A DNA stretch of 64,000 bases, taken from contig JAJPKE010000007.1 in NCBI GenBank assembly GCA_021323855.1, positions 1 to 64,000 on the forward strand, written 5' to 3'. The notes below the pieces were generated by a model that ran no database searches, was not told where the DNA came from, and worked only from the letters and a program-made list of their open reading frames with translations. The position numbers and the translations under genes were made by a program. Source of the stretch: Chloroflexota bacterium (lineage in GTDB: Bacteria > Chloroflexota > Ktedonobacteria > Ktedonobacterales > JADMIN01). Positions 17,211 to 26,228 of the stretch are shown here, piece after piece. Every line of letters begins with the position of its first letter. The first letter of the stretch is position 1.

Positions 17211-18086
17211 ATGGCCATTTATCTGCATGCCTTCGGGTTTGGGCTGGTGACGGCCTCGATCCTGGCGCTGGCGTCCGTCGGACTGACCTTACAGTTCGGC
17301 GTCACCAACTACATCAACTTTGCGCACGGCGAGTTGCTGACGTTCGGCGCGTACTTCGCCTGGCTCGCCAATGCGCACTATGGCTGGAACATCTGGCTTG
17401 CGCTGCTGGTTGGCGCGCTGCTCACCGGCATCGTTGGCGTCCTGCTGAATCTGGTGATTCTGGCGCCGTTCGTCAAACGCGGCTTTCCCGTGTTGTTCAT
17501 GCTCGTCGTCACCTTCGGGTTATCGCTCATCCTCTCAAACGTCATTCTTGCCATCTGGGGGGCCGACTTCCGACAGTACCATGTCGCCCCCGATACGCAG
17601 CACAGCATCGGCCCGTTCCTCTTCACCGGCGAGCAACTCGTCATCATCGCCATCGCGGTGGTGGCGATGGTGGGCATCCACATCCTGCTCACCTACACCA
17701 AGATCGGCAAGGCAATGCGCGCCATGTCGGATAACCCGACCCTCGCCAAGAATTGCGGCATAGACACCGAGCGCGTAACCAATTTCACCTGGTTGCTCAG
17801 CGGCTTTCTGGCTGGCCTGGCCGGGGTGGTGCTGGCGCTCAATATTTCGTCCTTTCAGCCAGCCTTTGGTGGCGACTTCCTTTTTGTGATCTTCGCCGCC
17901 GTGATTCTTGGCGGCATCGGCAAGCCCTATGGCGCAATGGCCGGCGCGCTGGTGATCGGCGTCGTCACCGAGGTGGCCGCCATCCCGCTCAGTTCGGACT
18001 TCAAGAACGACGCCGCTTTTGCGATTCTCGTCCTTGTATTGCTGCTGCGGCCCCAGGGCATCTTCGCTTCAGAAGGGAAGGCATAA
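17211..18086 (+). CDS. livH: HAAT-family ABC transporter permease LivH
   Basis: An inner-membrane permease of 291 residues with about eight hydrophobic helices. The family signature is GVTNYINFAHGELLTFGAY, and the cytoplasmic EAA-like loop reads TKIGKAMRAMSDNPTLAKNCGI. It pairs with LivM to form the channel for branched-chain amino acids or related acids. It is the first gene of the five-gene set livH-livM-livG-livF-livK, with GAGGAAAGGGG upstream of the ATG. It lies among CoA-ester and methylcitrate-type enzymes, so an organic acid or amide is a likelier ligand than leucine. That is inference. Confidence 0.92.
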   Translation: MAIYLHAFGFGLVTASILALASVGLTLQFGVTNYINFAHGELLTFGAYFAWLANAHYGWNIWLALLVGALLTGIVGVLLNLVILAPFVKRGFPVLFMLVVTFGLSLILSNVILAIWGADFRQYHVAPDTQHSIGPFLFTGEQLVIIAIAVVAMVGIHILLTYTKIGKAMRAMSDNPTLAKNCGIDTERVTNFTWLLSGFLAGLAGVVLALNISSFQPAFGGDFLFVIFAAVILGGIGKPYGAMAGALVIGVVTEVAAIPLSSDFKNDAAFAILVLVLLLRPQGIFASEGKA

Positions 18087-18090
18087 TCAG

Positions 18091-19140
18091 ATGTCTCCAG
18101 TACTCTACTATGCCACCACGTTGCTCGTCTTTTTCTTCGATTACAACATCCTAACCTGGGGCCTGAACATCCAGTTCGGCTACACCGGCATCCTGAACTT
18201 CGCCTTCATCATCTTCATGGCGATTGGCGCCTATGTCAGCGGCGTCTTCGCGCTGCCACAGGCCAACGGCATCGCCGGGCAAACGTACATCCTGGGCCTC
18301 TCCTGGCCGTTCCCGCTGACGCTCATCATGGGCGGACTGGTTGCCGCGTTCTTTGGCCTGCTGGTCGGCTTGATCGCCCTCAAACGGCTGCGCAGCGACT
18401 ATATGGCAATCGTCACAGTGGCCGTGGGCGCGATAGCCTATGACTTCATCGGCAACGTCACCGGCCTCTTCAATGGCTGGGACGGCCTGGGCGGTGTGCC
18501 GCAGCCGTTGCAGACCCGCTTCAACATTGATTTCAACACCTATCAGTTCGTCTATGTGGGTATTGCCGGCGTGGTCATGGTGATTCTCTGGTGGCTGGCG
18601 AACCGCATCTATTCCTCACCGTTCGGGCGCACGCTGCGCTCCATCCGTGAGGACCAGGATGTCTCAGAGGCGTTCGGCAAGAACACTTTCAAGTACCGCA
18701 TGCTGGCAATGGTCATCGGCTGCTTCTACGCCGGCATCGCAGGCGGTATCCTGATCTTCTTCACCACCGCGCTCAATCCCAGCGGCTGGACCACCGGCGA
18801 AACCTTCGTCGTCTGGACGGCGCTGCTGATTGGCGGCACTGGCAACAATTGGGGCGCGGCGCTGGGCGCGCTGTTGGTGCCGGTCGGCTTTCAGGAAGCG
18901 ACGCGCTTCCTGCCGCAATTCCCCGGCAATCCCGATTTGATTCCCGCGCTACGTAACATCATCGTCGGCGGTCTGCTGATTCTGGTGCTGTGGTTCCGGC
19001 CACAGGGCATCATCCCGGAGAAGAAGGCACGCTTCAATATCTTCCGCATTCCGCTGCACGGAGCGCCTGCGGAGGTGAGATCACGAGCCGCATCCATTGC
19101 AGCCAGCCAGAAGGAGGAATCCAATGTCACAGACGGCTGA
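18091..19140 (+). CDS. livM: HAAT-family ABC transporter permease LivM
   Basis: The second permease, 349 residues, with about nine hydrophobic helices. Family blocks are NIQFGYTGILNFAFIIFMAIGAY, ALKRLRSDYMAIVTVAVGAI and GRTLRSIREDQDVSEAFGKN. The ATG at 18091 is four bases after the livH stop, with AGAAGGGAAG upstream. Its 3' end overlaps the livG start by 17 bases, indicating coupled translation. The C-terminus (after about 310) is a hydrophilic tail. Confidence 0.92.
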   Translation: MSPVLYYATTLLVFFFDYNILTWGLNIQFGYTGILNFAFIIFMAIGAYVSGVFALPQANGIAGQTYILGLSWPFPLTLIMGGLVAAFFGLLVGLIALKRLRSDYMAIVTVAVGAIAYDFIGNVTGLFNGWDGLGGVPQPLQTRFNIDFNTYQFVYVGIAGVVMVILWWLANRIYSSPFGRTLRSIREDQDVSEAFGKNTFKYRMLAMVIGCFYAGIAGGILIFFTTALNPSGWTTGETFVVWTALLIGGTGNNWGAALGALLVPVGFQEATRFLPQFPGNPDLIPALRNIIVGGLLILVLWFRPQGIIPEKKARFNIFRIPLHGAPAEVRSRAASIAASQKEESNVTDG

Positions 19141-19936
19141 GGCGCTGGCGCGCACCCCGCGACCTGGCGAACAGACGGACATCTTGCGGGTGGAACACCT
19201 CTCGCATTCCTTCGGCGGGGTCAACGCCGTGGACGACTGCTCCTTGCAGGTGCCGGCCAACCAGATTACTGCGCTGATCGGTCCCAATGGGGCGGGTAAA
19301 AGCACGCTGATTAACGTTGTGTCGGGCTTTTATCCGGCGCAAAAACGAGGAACCATCTTCTTCAACGGCCACAACATCACCGGCTGGCCAACGTATCGGC
19401 GGGCAAACGCGGGTCTGATTCGAACGTTCCAGATATCGCGCGGCTACGGCGGGATGACCGTGCTGGAAAACCTGATGGTGCCACCAAAAAAACAGTCCGG
19501 CGAGTCGCTTCTCAACGCGATCTTTCGCCCCAGGCTCGTCGCTGCCGAAGAGGCGCGCCACCTGGAGAAAGCCTTGCAACTGCTCGACACCTTCGGCCTC
19601 TACGAGAAACGTGACGAGTATGCGCGCAATCTCAGCGGTGGGCAGAAGCGTCTGCTCGAAATGGCGCGCGCGCTGATGGCCGACCCGACGCTGCTGCTGC
19701 TCGATGAACCGATGGCCGGCGTCAATCCGGCGCTGGCGGACCAACTGGCGCAGCACATCGTTAATCTGGCGAAACAAACCGGCATCACCTTTCTGCTCGT
19801 CGAACACAACCTCGGCATCGTAGACCAGATTTGCGATCATGTCATCGTCATGGCGAACGGGCGGGCGCTGGCGACCGGCACGATGGCCGAGATTCGCGCT
19901 AATCAACAGGTGGTCGAAGCCTATTTGGGCGGTTGA
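19124..19936 (+). CDS. livG: HAAT transporter ATP-binding protein LivG
   Basis: A 270-residue ABC ATPase. Walker A is GPNGAGKST (about 60-68), the signature is LSGGQKRLLEMARAL, Walker B is LLLLDEPMAGVNP, and the switch His is in VEHNLG. The ~35-residue insertion between Walker A and the signature typical of LivG (RTFQISRGYGGMTVLENLMV) is present. The start ATG 19124 lies inside the livM 3' end with AAGGAGG seven bases upstream. It works as a heterodimer with LivF. Confidence 0.93.
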   Translation: MSQTAEALARTPRPGEQTDILRVEHLSHSFGGVNAVDDCSLQVPANQITALIGPNGAGKSTLINVVSGFYPAQKRGTIFFNGHNITGWPTYRRANAGLIRTFQISRGYGGMTVLENLMVPPKKQSGESLLNAIFRPRLVAAEEARHLEKALQLLDTFGLYEKRDEYARNLSGGQKRLLEMARALMADPTLLLLDEPMAGVNPALADQLAQHIVNLAKQTGITFLLVEHNLGIVDQICDHVIVMANGRALATGTMAEIRANQQVVEAYLGG

Positions 19937-19955
19937 GAAGGTGAGGAGGTTCCCA

Positions 19956-20753
19956 ATGACGACAGCGGAGCAGGCGATCAACGCCAACCTATCCCCATCC
20001 ACCGCCGTCCTTCAGGTTGATGGCATTGTCGGCGGCTATGGCAAAAACGCCATCGTGCAGGAAGTGTCCATACGCGCCAAGCCGGAGCAAATTGTCAGCA
20101 TCGTCGGCCCCAACGGCGCTGGAAAATCTACCTTTCTCAAACTGATCGCTGGTGTGCTACCGCCGATGGCAGGCAGTGTGGTGGTCGCCGGACAACAGCT
20201 TGCCAATCTTCCCGCCAACCGTGTCGCACGCCTGGGGCTTGCCTATGTACCCCAGGAGGCGAACGTATTCCCGACGTTGACGATCCGCGAGAACCTGGAA
20301 ATGGGTGGCTTCATTCTGCGGGGCGACCTCAATCCGCGCATTCATCATCTCTTCGAGCTATTCCCTGATCTGCTGAAGGCTGAGAAAAAGAAGGCAGGCC
20401 AACTCAGCGGCGGCCAGCGCAACATGCTGGCGATGGCGCGGGCGCTGATGCTCGAACCCAGGGTGCTGCTGCTGGATGAGCCGACCGCCGGCCTCTCGCC
20501 GATCTATACCGATGTCGTCTGGCAAAAGGTCCATGAGATCGCCAAAACCGGCACCGCCGTGGTGGTAGTCGAGCAGAACGTCGAGCGCGCCATCGCTAAT
20601 TCAGACTGGGTATATGTGCTGGTCGCCGGTCGCAACCGGGTGGACGGCACCGCCGAGCAGATGCGCGCTCTTGATCTTCCTGCTATTTTCCTGGGCAAGA
20701 AAGGAGGCGGTAATTCGAGCGCCCCTGATACATCCAACACAGCCGAGGCGTGA
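19956..20753 (+). CDS. livF: HAAT transporter ATP-binding protein LivF
   Basis: The second ABC ATPase, 265 residues. Walker A is GPNGAGKST, the Q-loop region reads YVPQEANVFPTLTIRENLEM, the signature is LSGGQRNMLAMARALM, and Walker B is LLLDEPTAGLSP. The frame is open from 19839, but the ATG at 19956 has TGAGGAGGT upstream and follows livG by 19 bases. The 26-residue polar N-terminal extension is longer than in most LivF proteins. Confidence 0.92.
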   Translation: MTTAEQAINANLSPSTAVLQVDGIVGGYGKNAIVQEVSIRAKPEQIVSIVGPNGAGKSTFLKLIAGVLPPMAGSVVVAGQQLANLPANRVARLGLAYVPQEANVFPTLTIRENLEMGGFILRGDLNPRIHHLFELFPDLLKAEKKKAGQLSGGQRNMLAMARALMLEPRVLLLDEPTAGLSPIYTDVVWQKVHEIAKTGTAVVVVEQNVERAIANSDWVYVLVAGRNRVDGTAEQMRALDLPAIFLGKKGGGNSSAPDTSNTAEA

Positions 20754-20798
20754 TTTCGTAGTGCGGCGCTCCATGCGTCGCTCCGGGAGGTTCCTTCT

Positions 20799-22043
20799 AT
20801 GCACATACGCAAACGTTATGCGGCACTCCTTGCGTTCCTCATTCTCAGTTCCTTGTTCTTTGCCGCCTGCGGTTCCAGCGGCGGCAGCACCGGGCCGATC
20901 ACCGTCGGTGAGTTGTTTCCAATGACGGGACGTGAGCCATTTGTGGGACAGTGGTTCCTGCATGGCGCGAAGGTCGGCATCGCCGATATCAACGCGCATG
21001 GGGGCTGCGGCGGTCATCAGATCAACGCGCAACTCAACGACACCGGCGGTGACGCCGTGGACGCAGTGACGGCGCTCAAGCAGCTTCAACTCTCGAACCC
21101 CGACTTTATTCTTGGCCCGTCGTCGCTTGAGATCGAAGGCGTCATCAATCAGTTCGATCCTGCGCACCTGCCAGACTTTGTGGAGGGCGGCACCACGCAG
21201 CTCGACCACATGACGAACAAGTACGTGTATCGCACGACTCCCTCAGACTCGACGCTCGCCATCGGCATGGCCTACTACGCCATCCAGAAGGGCTACACGC
21301 ACGCTGGCGTCTTCTTCGAGTCTACCTCGAACGCGGCAGGCGTCGTAACGCCGCTGGTCACGTCGTATACCAATCATGGTGGCACGATTACCGATCAGGA
21401 GTTGGTGACACCGCATCAGAGTTCCTACCGCTCGGAGATCGAGAAGCTCTTCGCCAGCAATCCGCAGGCGATCTTTATGCAGACCGACCCGCAGACTGCC
21501 AGCACCTTCTTCCAGGAAGTGATTCAGCTTGGTCATATGAACGTTCCGTTCATCCAGACCGATGCTGGCGCTGACATCAACATGGCGAAGGCGATGGGCT
21601 TGCAGTACGCCTCGCAATACCTGACCGGCATGAACGGCTCGCCGACAGCCGGCCCCGCGTGGCAGTACTATACGCAACAGTACCAGAAGGTCTGGGGCAC
21701 GAACCAGCCGGTCACGCTGTCACAGAACACATATGATTCTGTCGTCATCGCCTGCCTGGCTATCCAAAAGGCCGGCACAACCGACCCGACCGTCTGGATC
21801 AATGATGTAGATAAGGTGGTGGGCAACGAAAACGGCGTCGTTGTCAACAACTATGCCGACGGTGTGACCCAACTGAAGGCCGGCCACGAGATTGACTACG
21901 AGGGCGCTTCTGGCAACGACGATTACAACAAGTATCACAACGTTGCCGGTAGTTGGGATGTCGTGCAATGGGATGCTCAGGGCCAGTCCCTGCATACCGT
22001 TATGACCGTCTCGCAGGACCAGATCGCCGCCTGGTCTGTCTAG
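20799..22043 (+). CDS. livK: HAAT transporter substrate-binding lipoprotein LivK-like
   Basis: A 414-residue extracellular binding protein anchored as a lipoprotein. The N-terminal hydrophobic stretch ends in the lipobox FAACGSS near residue 25. The rest is a Peripla_BP_6-type two-lobe fold, with GELFPMTGREPFVGQWFLHG, GVADINAHGG-like HGGCGG, and NDTGGDAVDAVTALKQL. The Shine-Dalgarno GGGAGG lies upstream of the ATG. It is the last gene of the transporter operon, followed by a strong hairpin. Ligand specificity is unknown; the genes around it suggest a carboxylate. Confidence 0.9.
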   Translation: MHIRKRYAALLAFLILSSLFFAACGSSGGSTGPITVGELFPMTGREPFVGQWFLHGAKVGIADINAHGGCGGHQINAQLNDTGGDAVDAVTALKQLQLSNPDFILGPSSLEIEGVINQFDPAHLPDFVEGGTTQLDHMTNKYVYRTTPSDSTLAIGMAYYAIQKGYTHAGVFFESTSNAAGVVTPLVTSYTNHGGTITDQELVTPHQSSYRSEIEKLFASNPQAIFMQTDPQTASTFFQEVIQLGHMNVPFIQTDAGADINMAKAMGLQYASQYLTGMNGSPTAGPAWQYYTQQYQKVWGTNQPVTLSQNTYDSVVIACLAIQKAGTTDPTVWINDVDKVVGNENGVVVNNYADGVTQLKAGHEIDYEGASGNDDYNKYHNVAGSWDVVQWDAQGQSLHTVMTVSQDQIAAWSV

Positions 22044-22056
22044 TGCAATGATGCTG

Positions 22057-22090
22057 GCGCGCCGGTAGCTGCTGAGTGTTACCGGCGCGC
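22057..22090 (+). terminator. Hairpin at the end of the liv operon
   Basis: A perfect 11-bp stem, GCGCGCCGGTA with TACCGGCGCGC (22057-22067 with 22080-22090), and a 12-base loop. No strong T-run follows, so transcription may partly continue into the second CoA transferase. Confidence 0.6.
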
Positions 22091-22110
22091 GGTATCGTCT
22101 TGAAGTCATT

Positions 22111-22140
22111 TCTCATAGATTCTCATAGATTCTCGTAGAT
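22111..22140. repeat. Three tandem 10-bp units (TCTCATAGAT)
   Basis: TCTCATAGAT, TCTCATAGAT and TCTCGTAGAT in direct contact, between the liv hairpin and the next CoA transferase. They could be a regulator-binding array or a slippage product. Confidence 0.85.
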
Positions 22141-22186
22141 GAGACGCGCACCTGAAGTGCCAGAGGCGGAGAAAGGATGGCAATAG

Positions 22187-23530
22187 ATGATGGCGCAACC
22201 GCAACATGCCGCAGGACCAAAGAGCGACTGGGATGCCCAACCTAACGACGCGGCTCCGCCGCTCGCCGGTGTGCGGGTCGTTGAACTCGGCTCGTTTGTG
22301 GCCGCGCCAGCCGCCACACGCATTCTGGCAGACTTCGGTGCTGAGGTAATCAAGGTCGAGTCGCCGGGCACAGGCGATGAGTTGCGCCAGTGGGGTGAGC
22401 TGATCGAAACGCGCGATGGGCAGGGTATTTCCGCCTGGTGGCTCACGCAGGCGCGCAACAAGCGGTTCGTCACACTGAATCTGCGAGCGCCAGAGGGGCA
22501 GGCGCTCGCCCTGGCGCTGATTGCCAAAAGCCAGATCGTCATCGAAAACTTTCGCCCAGGTCGTCTGGAAGCCTGGAACCTCAGCTACGAACGTATGCGT
22601 GAGGTGAACCCAGCCATTGTGCTGGTGCGCATCTCCGGCTACGGGCAGACTGGCCCATACCGCGAAAAGGCTGGCTATGGCAACGTCAGCGAATCTATGG
22701 GCGGGCTGCGCTATGTCACCGGCTATCCTGATAGACCACCGGTGCGCGTGGGGGTCAGCCTGGGTGATATGCTGGCGGCGCAGCAGGCGGCGTTCGGCGC
22801 GCTGATGGCGCTGCGCGTGGCCGAACGCACAGGCAAGGGACAAGTGGTAGATGTCGCCATCACTGAAGCAGTCTTTGCCACTACCGAAGGCATGCTCACT
22901 GAATACGCCCACAAAGGAATTGTGCGGGAACGCGCTGGCAATAAGCTGTTGCGCGCTGCGCCCTCCAACGTCTATCAGACAGGTGACGGCAAGTGGATTG
23001 CCATTGGTGGCAACGGCGAAAACGTCTTCCGGCGCTTTACCACCGCGATGGGCATGCCGGAACTGGCGACCGACAAGCGTTTCATAGATAACCGCTCGCG
23101 CATCGCCAATCATGAGGAACTCGACGAGATCATTGGCGCGTGGACCGCCGCACACTCGCTCGCAGAGATTCAGCAGCTACTCGACGCCGCCGGTGTCCCT
23201 GCCGGGCCGGTGATGAGCATTGCCGATATCGCCGCCGATCCGCAGTTTCAGGCGCGCGGCATGATCGCCCGTGTGCCAGACGCGCGCTTGCCGGAAGGCG
23301 CGGCTATCATGCCCGGCATCGTTCCGCGCCTCACCGCAACCCCCGGCCAGATTGCGCATGCAGGCGGCGCATTGGGCGCCGATAACCACGATGTATTTGC
23401 TGGACTGCTCGGCCTCGATGCCGCCACAGTAGAGCGGCTGCGAGAGAGTGGCATCATCGGCGCGCCCGCCGGAACGCAGGCGACGTTGTCCTCATCCACA
23501 GCAGAACATGCGGGGGAAGGCGTCGAATAG
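22187..23530 (+). CDS. Second type III (CaiB/BaiF) acyl-CoA transferase
   Basis: The 447 residues have the same family blocks as the transferase at 11068: VVELGSFVAAPAATRILADF, GAEVIKVE, NKRFVTLNLRAPEG, VIENFRPGRL and RISGYGQTGPY. The catalytic Asp is in VSLGDMLAA. It is clearly diverged from the first copy, so the two probably use different acids. Two adjacent ATG codons (22187 and 22190) follow GAAAGGA. prpB starts 71 bases downstream and prpD after that, on the same strand. The C-terminal 20 residues are a low-complexity tail. Succinyl-CoA would be a natural CoA donor next to a pathway that releases succinate, but this is inference. Confidence 0.9.
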   Translation: MMAQPQHAAGPKSDWDAQPNDAAPPLAGVRVVELGSFVAAPAATRILADFGAEVIKVESPGTGDELRQWGELIETRDGQGISAWWLTQARNKRFVTLNLRAPEGQALALALIAKSQIVIENFRPGRLEAWNLSYERMREVNPAIVLVRISGYGQTGPYREKAGYGNVSESMGGLRYVTGYPDRPPVRVGVSLGDMLAAQQAAFGALMALRVAERTGKGQVVDVAITEAVFATTEGMLTEYAHKGIVRERAGNKLLRAAPSNVYQTGDGKWIAIGGNGENVFRRFTTAMGMPELATDKRFIDNRSRIANHEELDEIIGAWTAAHSLAEIQQLLDAAGVPAGPVMSIADIAADPQFQARGMIARVPDARLPEGAAIMPGIVPRLTATPGQIAHAGGALGADNHDVFAGLLGLDAATVERLRESGIIGAPAGTQATLSSSTAEHAGEGVE

Positions 23531-23601
23531 AGCAAATAGCGATGTGGGGAGTAACGGGGCGGCACAGTGAGCGCGAAGAGTGACTGAGAAAGGATGAGCA
23601 T

Positions 23602-24519
23602 ATGACGGCAACGGCAGCCCCTGGGACTCCTGGCCGCAAACTCCGCGAGGCCATCGCCGCTGAACGTCCATTGCAGGTGATCGGCGCGATCAACGCCTAC
23701 TGCGCTCTGCTGGCGGAACGCGCAGGCTACCGCGCGCTGTATCTCTCAGGCGCGGGAGTCGCCAATGCGTCATACGGCCTGCCCGACCTGGGCATAACAA
23801 CGCTGGCGGACGTGCTAGAAGATGTGCGCCGCATCACGCGTGTCACGTCGCTGCCGCTGCTGGTGGATATTGACACGGGCTGGGGCAGCGCCTTCAACAT
23901 AGCGCGCGCCATACGCGACTTGAGCGCAGCCGGTGCGGCGGGCGTTCACATCGAAGATCAGGTGCAGGCGAAACGCTGTGGCCACCGCCCCAACAAAGCC
24001 ATTGTATCGGCTGACGAGATGGTGGACCGCATCCATGCCGCCGTGGATGCGCGCAGCGACCCAGACTTCATGATCGTCGCGCGGACCGACGCCTTTGCAC
24101 GCGAGGGTCTGGATGGCGCGCTCGAACGGGCGCGGCGCTATGCCGCTGCCGGCGCTGACGCCATCTTCCCCGATGCGCTGACCGACCTGGAGCAGTACCG
24201 GACCTTCGCCGGGGCGACTCCACTGCCGCTGCTGGCGAACATGACCGAATTCGGCGTGACGCCGCTGCTTACCACGCAAGAGTTGGCAGAGGCAGGCGTG
24301 GCGCTGGTGATCTATCCGCTGACCGCATTCCGCGCGATGAGCGCAGCAGCGGTGCGCGTCTATGAGACGCTGCGACGCGAGGGCACACAGCAGGCGCTTC
24401 TGCCAGAGATGCAGACGCGGCGCGAACTCTATGATGTCCTGGATTACGACGCCTACGAGCGCAAACTGGACGAATTTCTTGCCCGCGAATATGCAAGTGA
24501 GCCGGAGAGCGAACCATAA
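23602..24519 (+). CDS. prpB: 2-Methylisocitrate lyase
   Basis: Cleaves 2-methylisocitrate to pyruvate and succinate in the methylcitrate cycle. The 305 residues align along their whole length with the known PrpB pattern: [40 protein letters not shown] and [20 protein letters not shown], with catalytic Cys126 in the KRCGHR loop. [20 protein letters not shown] and [18 protein letters not shown] follow. ATG 23602 has GAAAGGATGA upstream. prpD follows after 69 bases. prpC (methylcitrate synthase) is not in the window, which is unusual for a propionate operon. Confidence 0.93.
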   Translation: MTATAAPGTPGRKLREAIAAERPLQVIGAINAYCALLAERAGYRALYLSGAGVANASYGLPDLGITTLADVLEDVRRITRVTSLPLLVDIDTGWGSAFNIARAIRDLSAAGAAGVHIEDQVQAKRCGHRPNKAIVSADEMVDRIHAAVDARSDPDFMIVARTDAFAREGLDGALERARRYAAAGADAIFPDALTDLEQYRTFAGATPLPLLANMTEFGVTPLLTTQELAEAGVALVIYPLTAFRAMSAAAVRVYETLRREGTQQALLPEMQTRRELYDVLDYDAYERKLDEFLAREYASEPESEP

Positions 24520-24588
24520 CGGGTTGGCGTAACGACGCCATAAAACGCCACACCGGAGAGACGCCAAACGCGAGAAGAGAGAATACAG

Positions 24589-26058
24589 GTGAGCATTGCA
24601 TCCACAGCAGCGAACGAGCGGCCAGCGCCCGATGCGCTCGTGCAAGATATCGCGCGCTATGCCGTCGAAGCTGACATCAGCAGCGATGAGGCATATACAA
24701 CTGCTCATTATTCGCTGCTCGATGCGCTCGGCTGCGGATTGCTGGCGCTCAATTTCCCTGACTGTGCGAGGCTACTTGGGCCGATTGTGCCCGGCACGGT
24801 GGTGCAGCATGGAGCGCGTGTGCCAGGCACTGCTTATGTCCTCGATCCGGTGCAGGCGGCGTTCGCCATCGGCGCGATGAACCGCTGGCTGGACTACAAC
24901 GACACCTGGCTTGCCGCCGAATGGGGACATCCATCGGATAATCTTGGCGGCATCATGGCAGTTGCAGACTGGCTCAGCCGCACCCGGCTGGCGGCGGGAG
25001 AGCAGGCGTTGCCCATGCGCGCAGTGCTGACGGCGGCAATCAAGGCGCATGAGATCCAGGGCATCCTGGCGCTGGAGAATAGCTTCAACGCGGTGGGGCT
25101 GGATCATGTGCTGCTGGTGCGGGTGGCGACGGCAGCAGTAGTAACGGCGCTGCTGGGCGGCAGCGTGGACGAAGCCATCGCCGCCATCTCCAACGCCTGG
25201 GTAGATGGTGGCACACTGCGCGCCTACCGGCACGCGCCCAACACCGGCACGCGCAAGTCGTGGGCGGCTGGCGACGCAACGAGCCGGGGTGTGCGCCTCG
25301 CACTGTTGGCGCGCGCTGGCGAGATGGGCTACCCATCGGCGCTTACAGCACCAACCTGGGGCTTTCAGGATGCGCTGATGCGTGGGAATCCACTACGCAT
25401 GGCTCGCCCCTTTGGCTCATATGTGATGGAGAACGTGCTTTTCAAGGTGCTGTATCCCGCTGAGTTTCATGCGCAGACGGCGGTGGAGGCGGCGGTTGCC
25501 CTGCATCCGCTCGTGCGAGGACGGTTCGATGAGATCGAGCGCATCGCGCTCACTACACAGGCCGCCGCAGTGCGCATCATCGCCAAGACTGGCCCGCTCT
25601 ACAATCCCGCCGACCGTGACCACTGCCTGCAATATATGGTGGCAATTGGGCTGCTCAAGGGTGATCTGACGGCCAACGATTACAGCGATGGCGTGGCGGC
25701 TGACCCGGTGATAGACGCGCTACGCGAGAAGATGGTGGTGTTCGAGGACGAGACATTCAGCCGCGATTATCTGGACCCTGATAAGCGTTCCATTGCCAAT
25801 GCCGTTCAGGTGTTCTTCCGCGACGGCTCAGCGACCGAACGGATGGTGATTGAATATCCGCTGGGCCACCGTCGTCGCCGCGCCGAGGCGCTGCCGTTGC
25901 TCGAACGCAAATTTGCGGCGAATATCGCTACGCGGCTGCCAGCGCAACGCGCCGAGGCATTGCTGGCGCTCTGGCGCAACCCCATGGCGCTCTCGGCGTT
26001 GACAGCATCCGAGTTGTTTGATCTGCTGGCGCTGCCCTCTGATGAGCCATCCGCATAG
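24589..26058 (+). CDS. prpD: 2-Methylcitrate dehydratase (MmgE/PrpD family)
   Basis: Dehydrates 2-methylcitrate to 2-methyl-cis-aconitate. The protein has 489 residues, the family's usual length. The diagnostic block [20 protein letters not shown] is intact, followed by [55 protein letters not shown] and [14 protein letters not shown]. These match classical PrpD much more closely than cis-aconitate decarboxylase relatives. The start is GTG after AGAAGAGAGAA. With PrpB it forms half of a methylcitrate cycle; an aconitase for the rehydration step and PrpC must be elsewhere if it runs as such. Confidence 0.92.
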   Translation: MSIASTAANERPAPDALVQDIARYAVEADISSDEAYTTAHYSLLDALGCGLLALNFPDCARLLGPIVPGTVVQHGARVPGTAYVLDPVQAAFAIGAMNRWLDYNDTWLAAEWGHPSDNLGGIMAVADWLSRTRLAAGEQALPMRAVLTAAIKAHEIQGILALENSFNAVGLDHVLLVRVATAAVVTALLGGSVDEAIAAISNAWVDGGTLRAYRHAPNTGTRKSWAAGDATSRGVRLALLARAGEMGYPSALTAPTWGFQDALMRGNPLRMARPFGSYVMENVLFKVLYPAEFHAQTAVEAAVALHPLVRGRFDEIERIALTTQAAAVRIIAKTGPLYNPADRDHCLQYMVAIGLLKGDLTANDYSDGVAADPVIDALREKMVVFEDETFSRDYLDPDKRSIANAVQVFFRDGSATERMVIEYPLGHRRRRAEALPLLERKFAANIATRLPAQRAEALLALWRNPMALSALTASELFDLLALPSDEPSA

Positions 26059-26083
26059 ACCAAACAGACCAATCCGACCAAAA
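26057..26083. repeat. Three degenerate tandem 9-bp units after prpD
   Basis: AGACCAAAC, AGACCAATC and CGACCAAAA in contact, starting at the prpD stop codon. This is another member of the 9-bp-period arrays. Confidence 0.6.
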
Positions 26084-26104
26084 CCGGCTGAGCCGTCCCC
26101 TCCT

Positions 26105-26133
26105 TTGACGCTACCATGCCACCATGCTATACT
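26105..26133 (+). promoter_or_regulatory. Consensus-like promoter for the VOC protein
   Basis: TTGACG (26105-26110), exactly 17 bases, TATACT (26128-26133). It overlaps the upstream ATG at 26124, which supports the later start at 26229 and shows that this gene is transcribed apart from prpD. Confidence 0.75.
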
Positions 26134-26228
26134 TTGGGAAGTTTGTCATAGAGATTCAGCCAACGTTCACAGTAACAGTGATTGCACGCGAAACGCACAT
26201 ACTGCATGCGCCCCGTGGAGGCATCGCC

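Noticed and set aside
22106..23155. A 349-codon minus-strand frame opposite the second CoA transferase
   Set aside because: An antisense shadow with no family resemblance.
24589..26058. Reading PrpD as a cis-aconitate decarboxylase (itaconate synthesis)
   Set aside because: The signature blocks match classical 2-methylcitrate dehydratase closely, and a full PrpB lies directly upstream.
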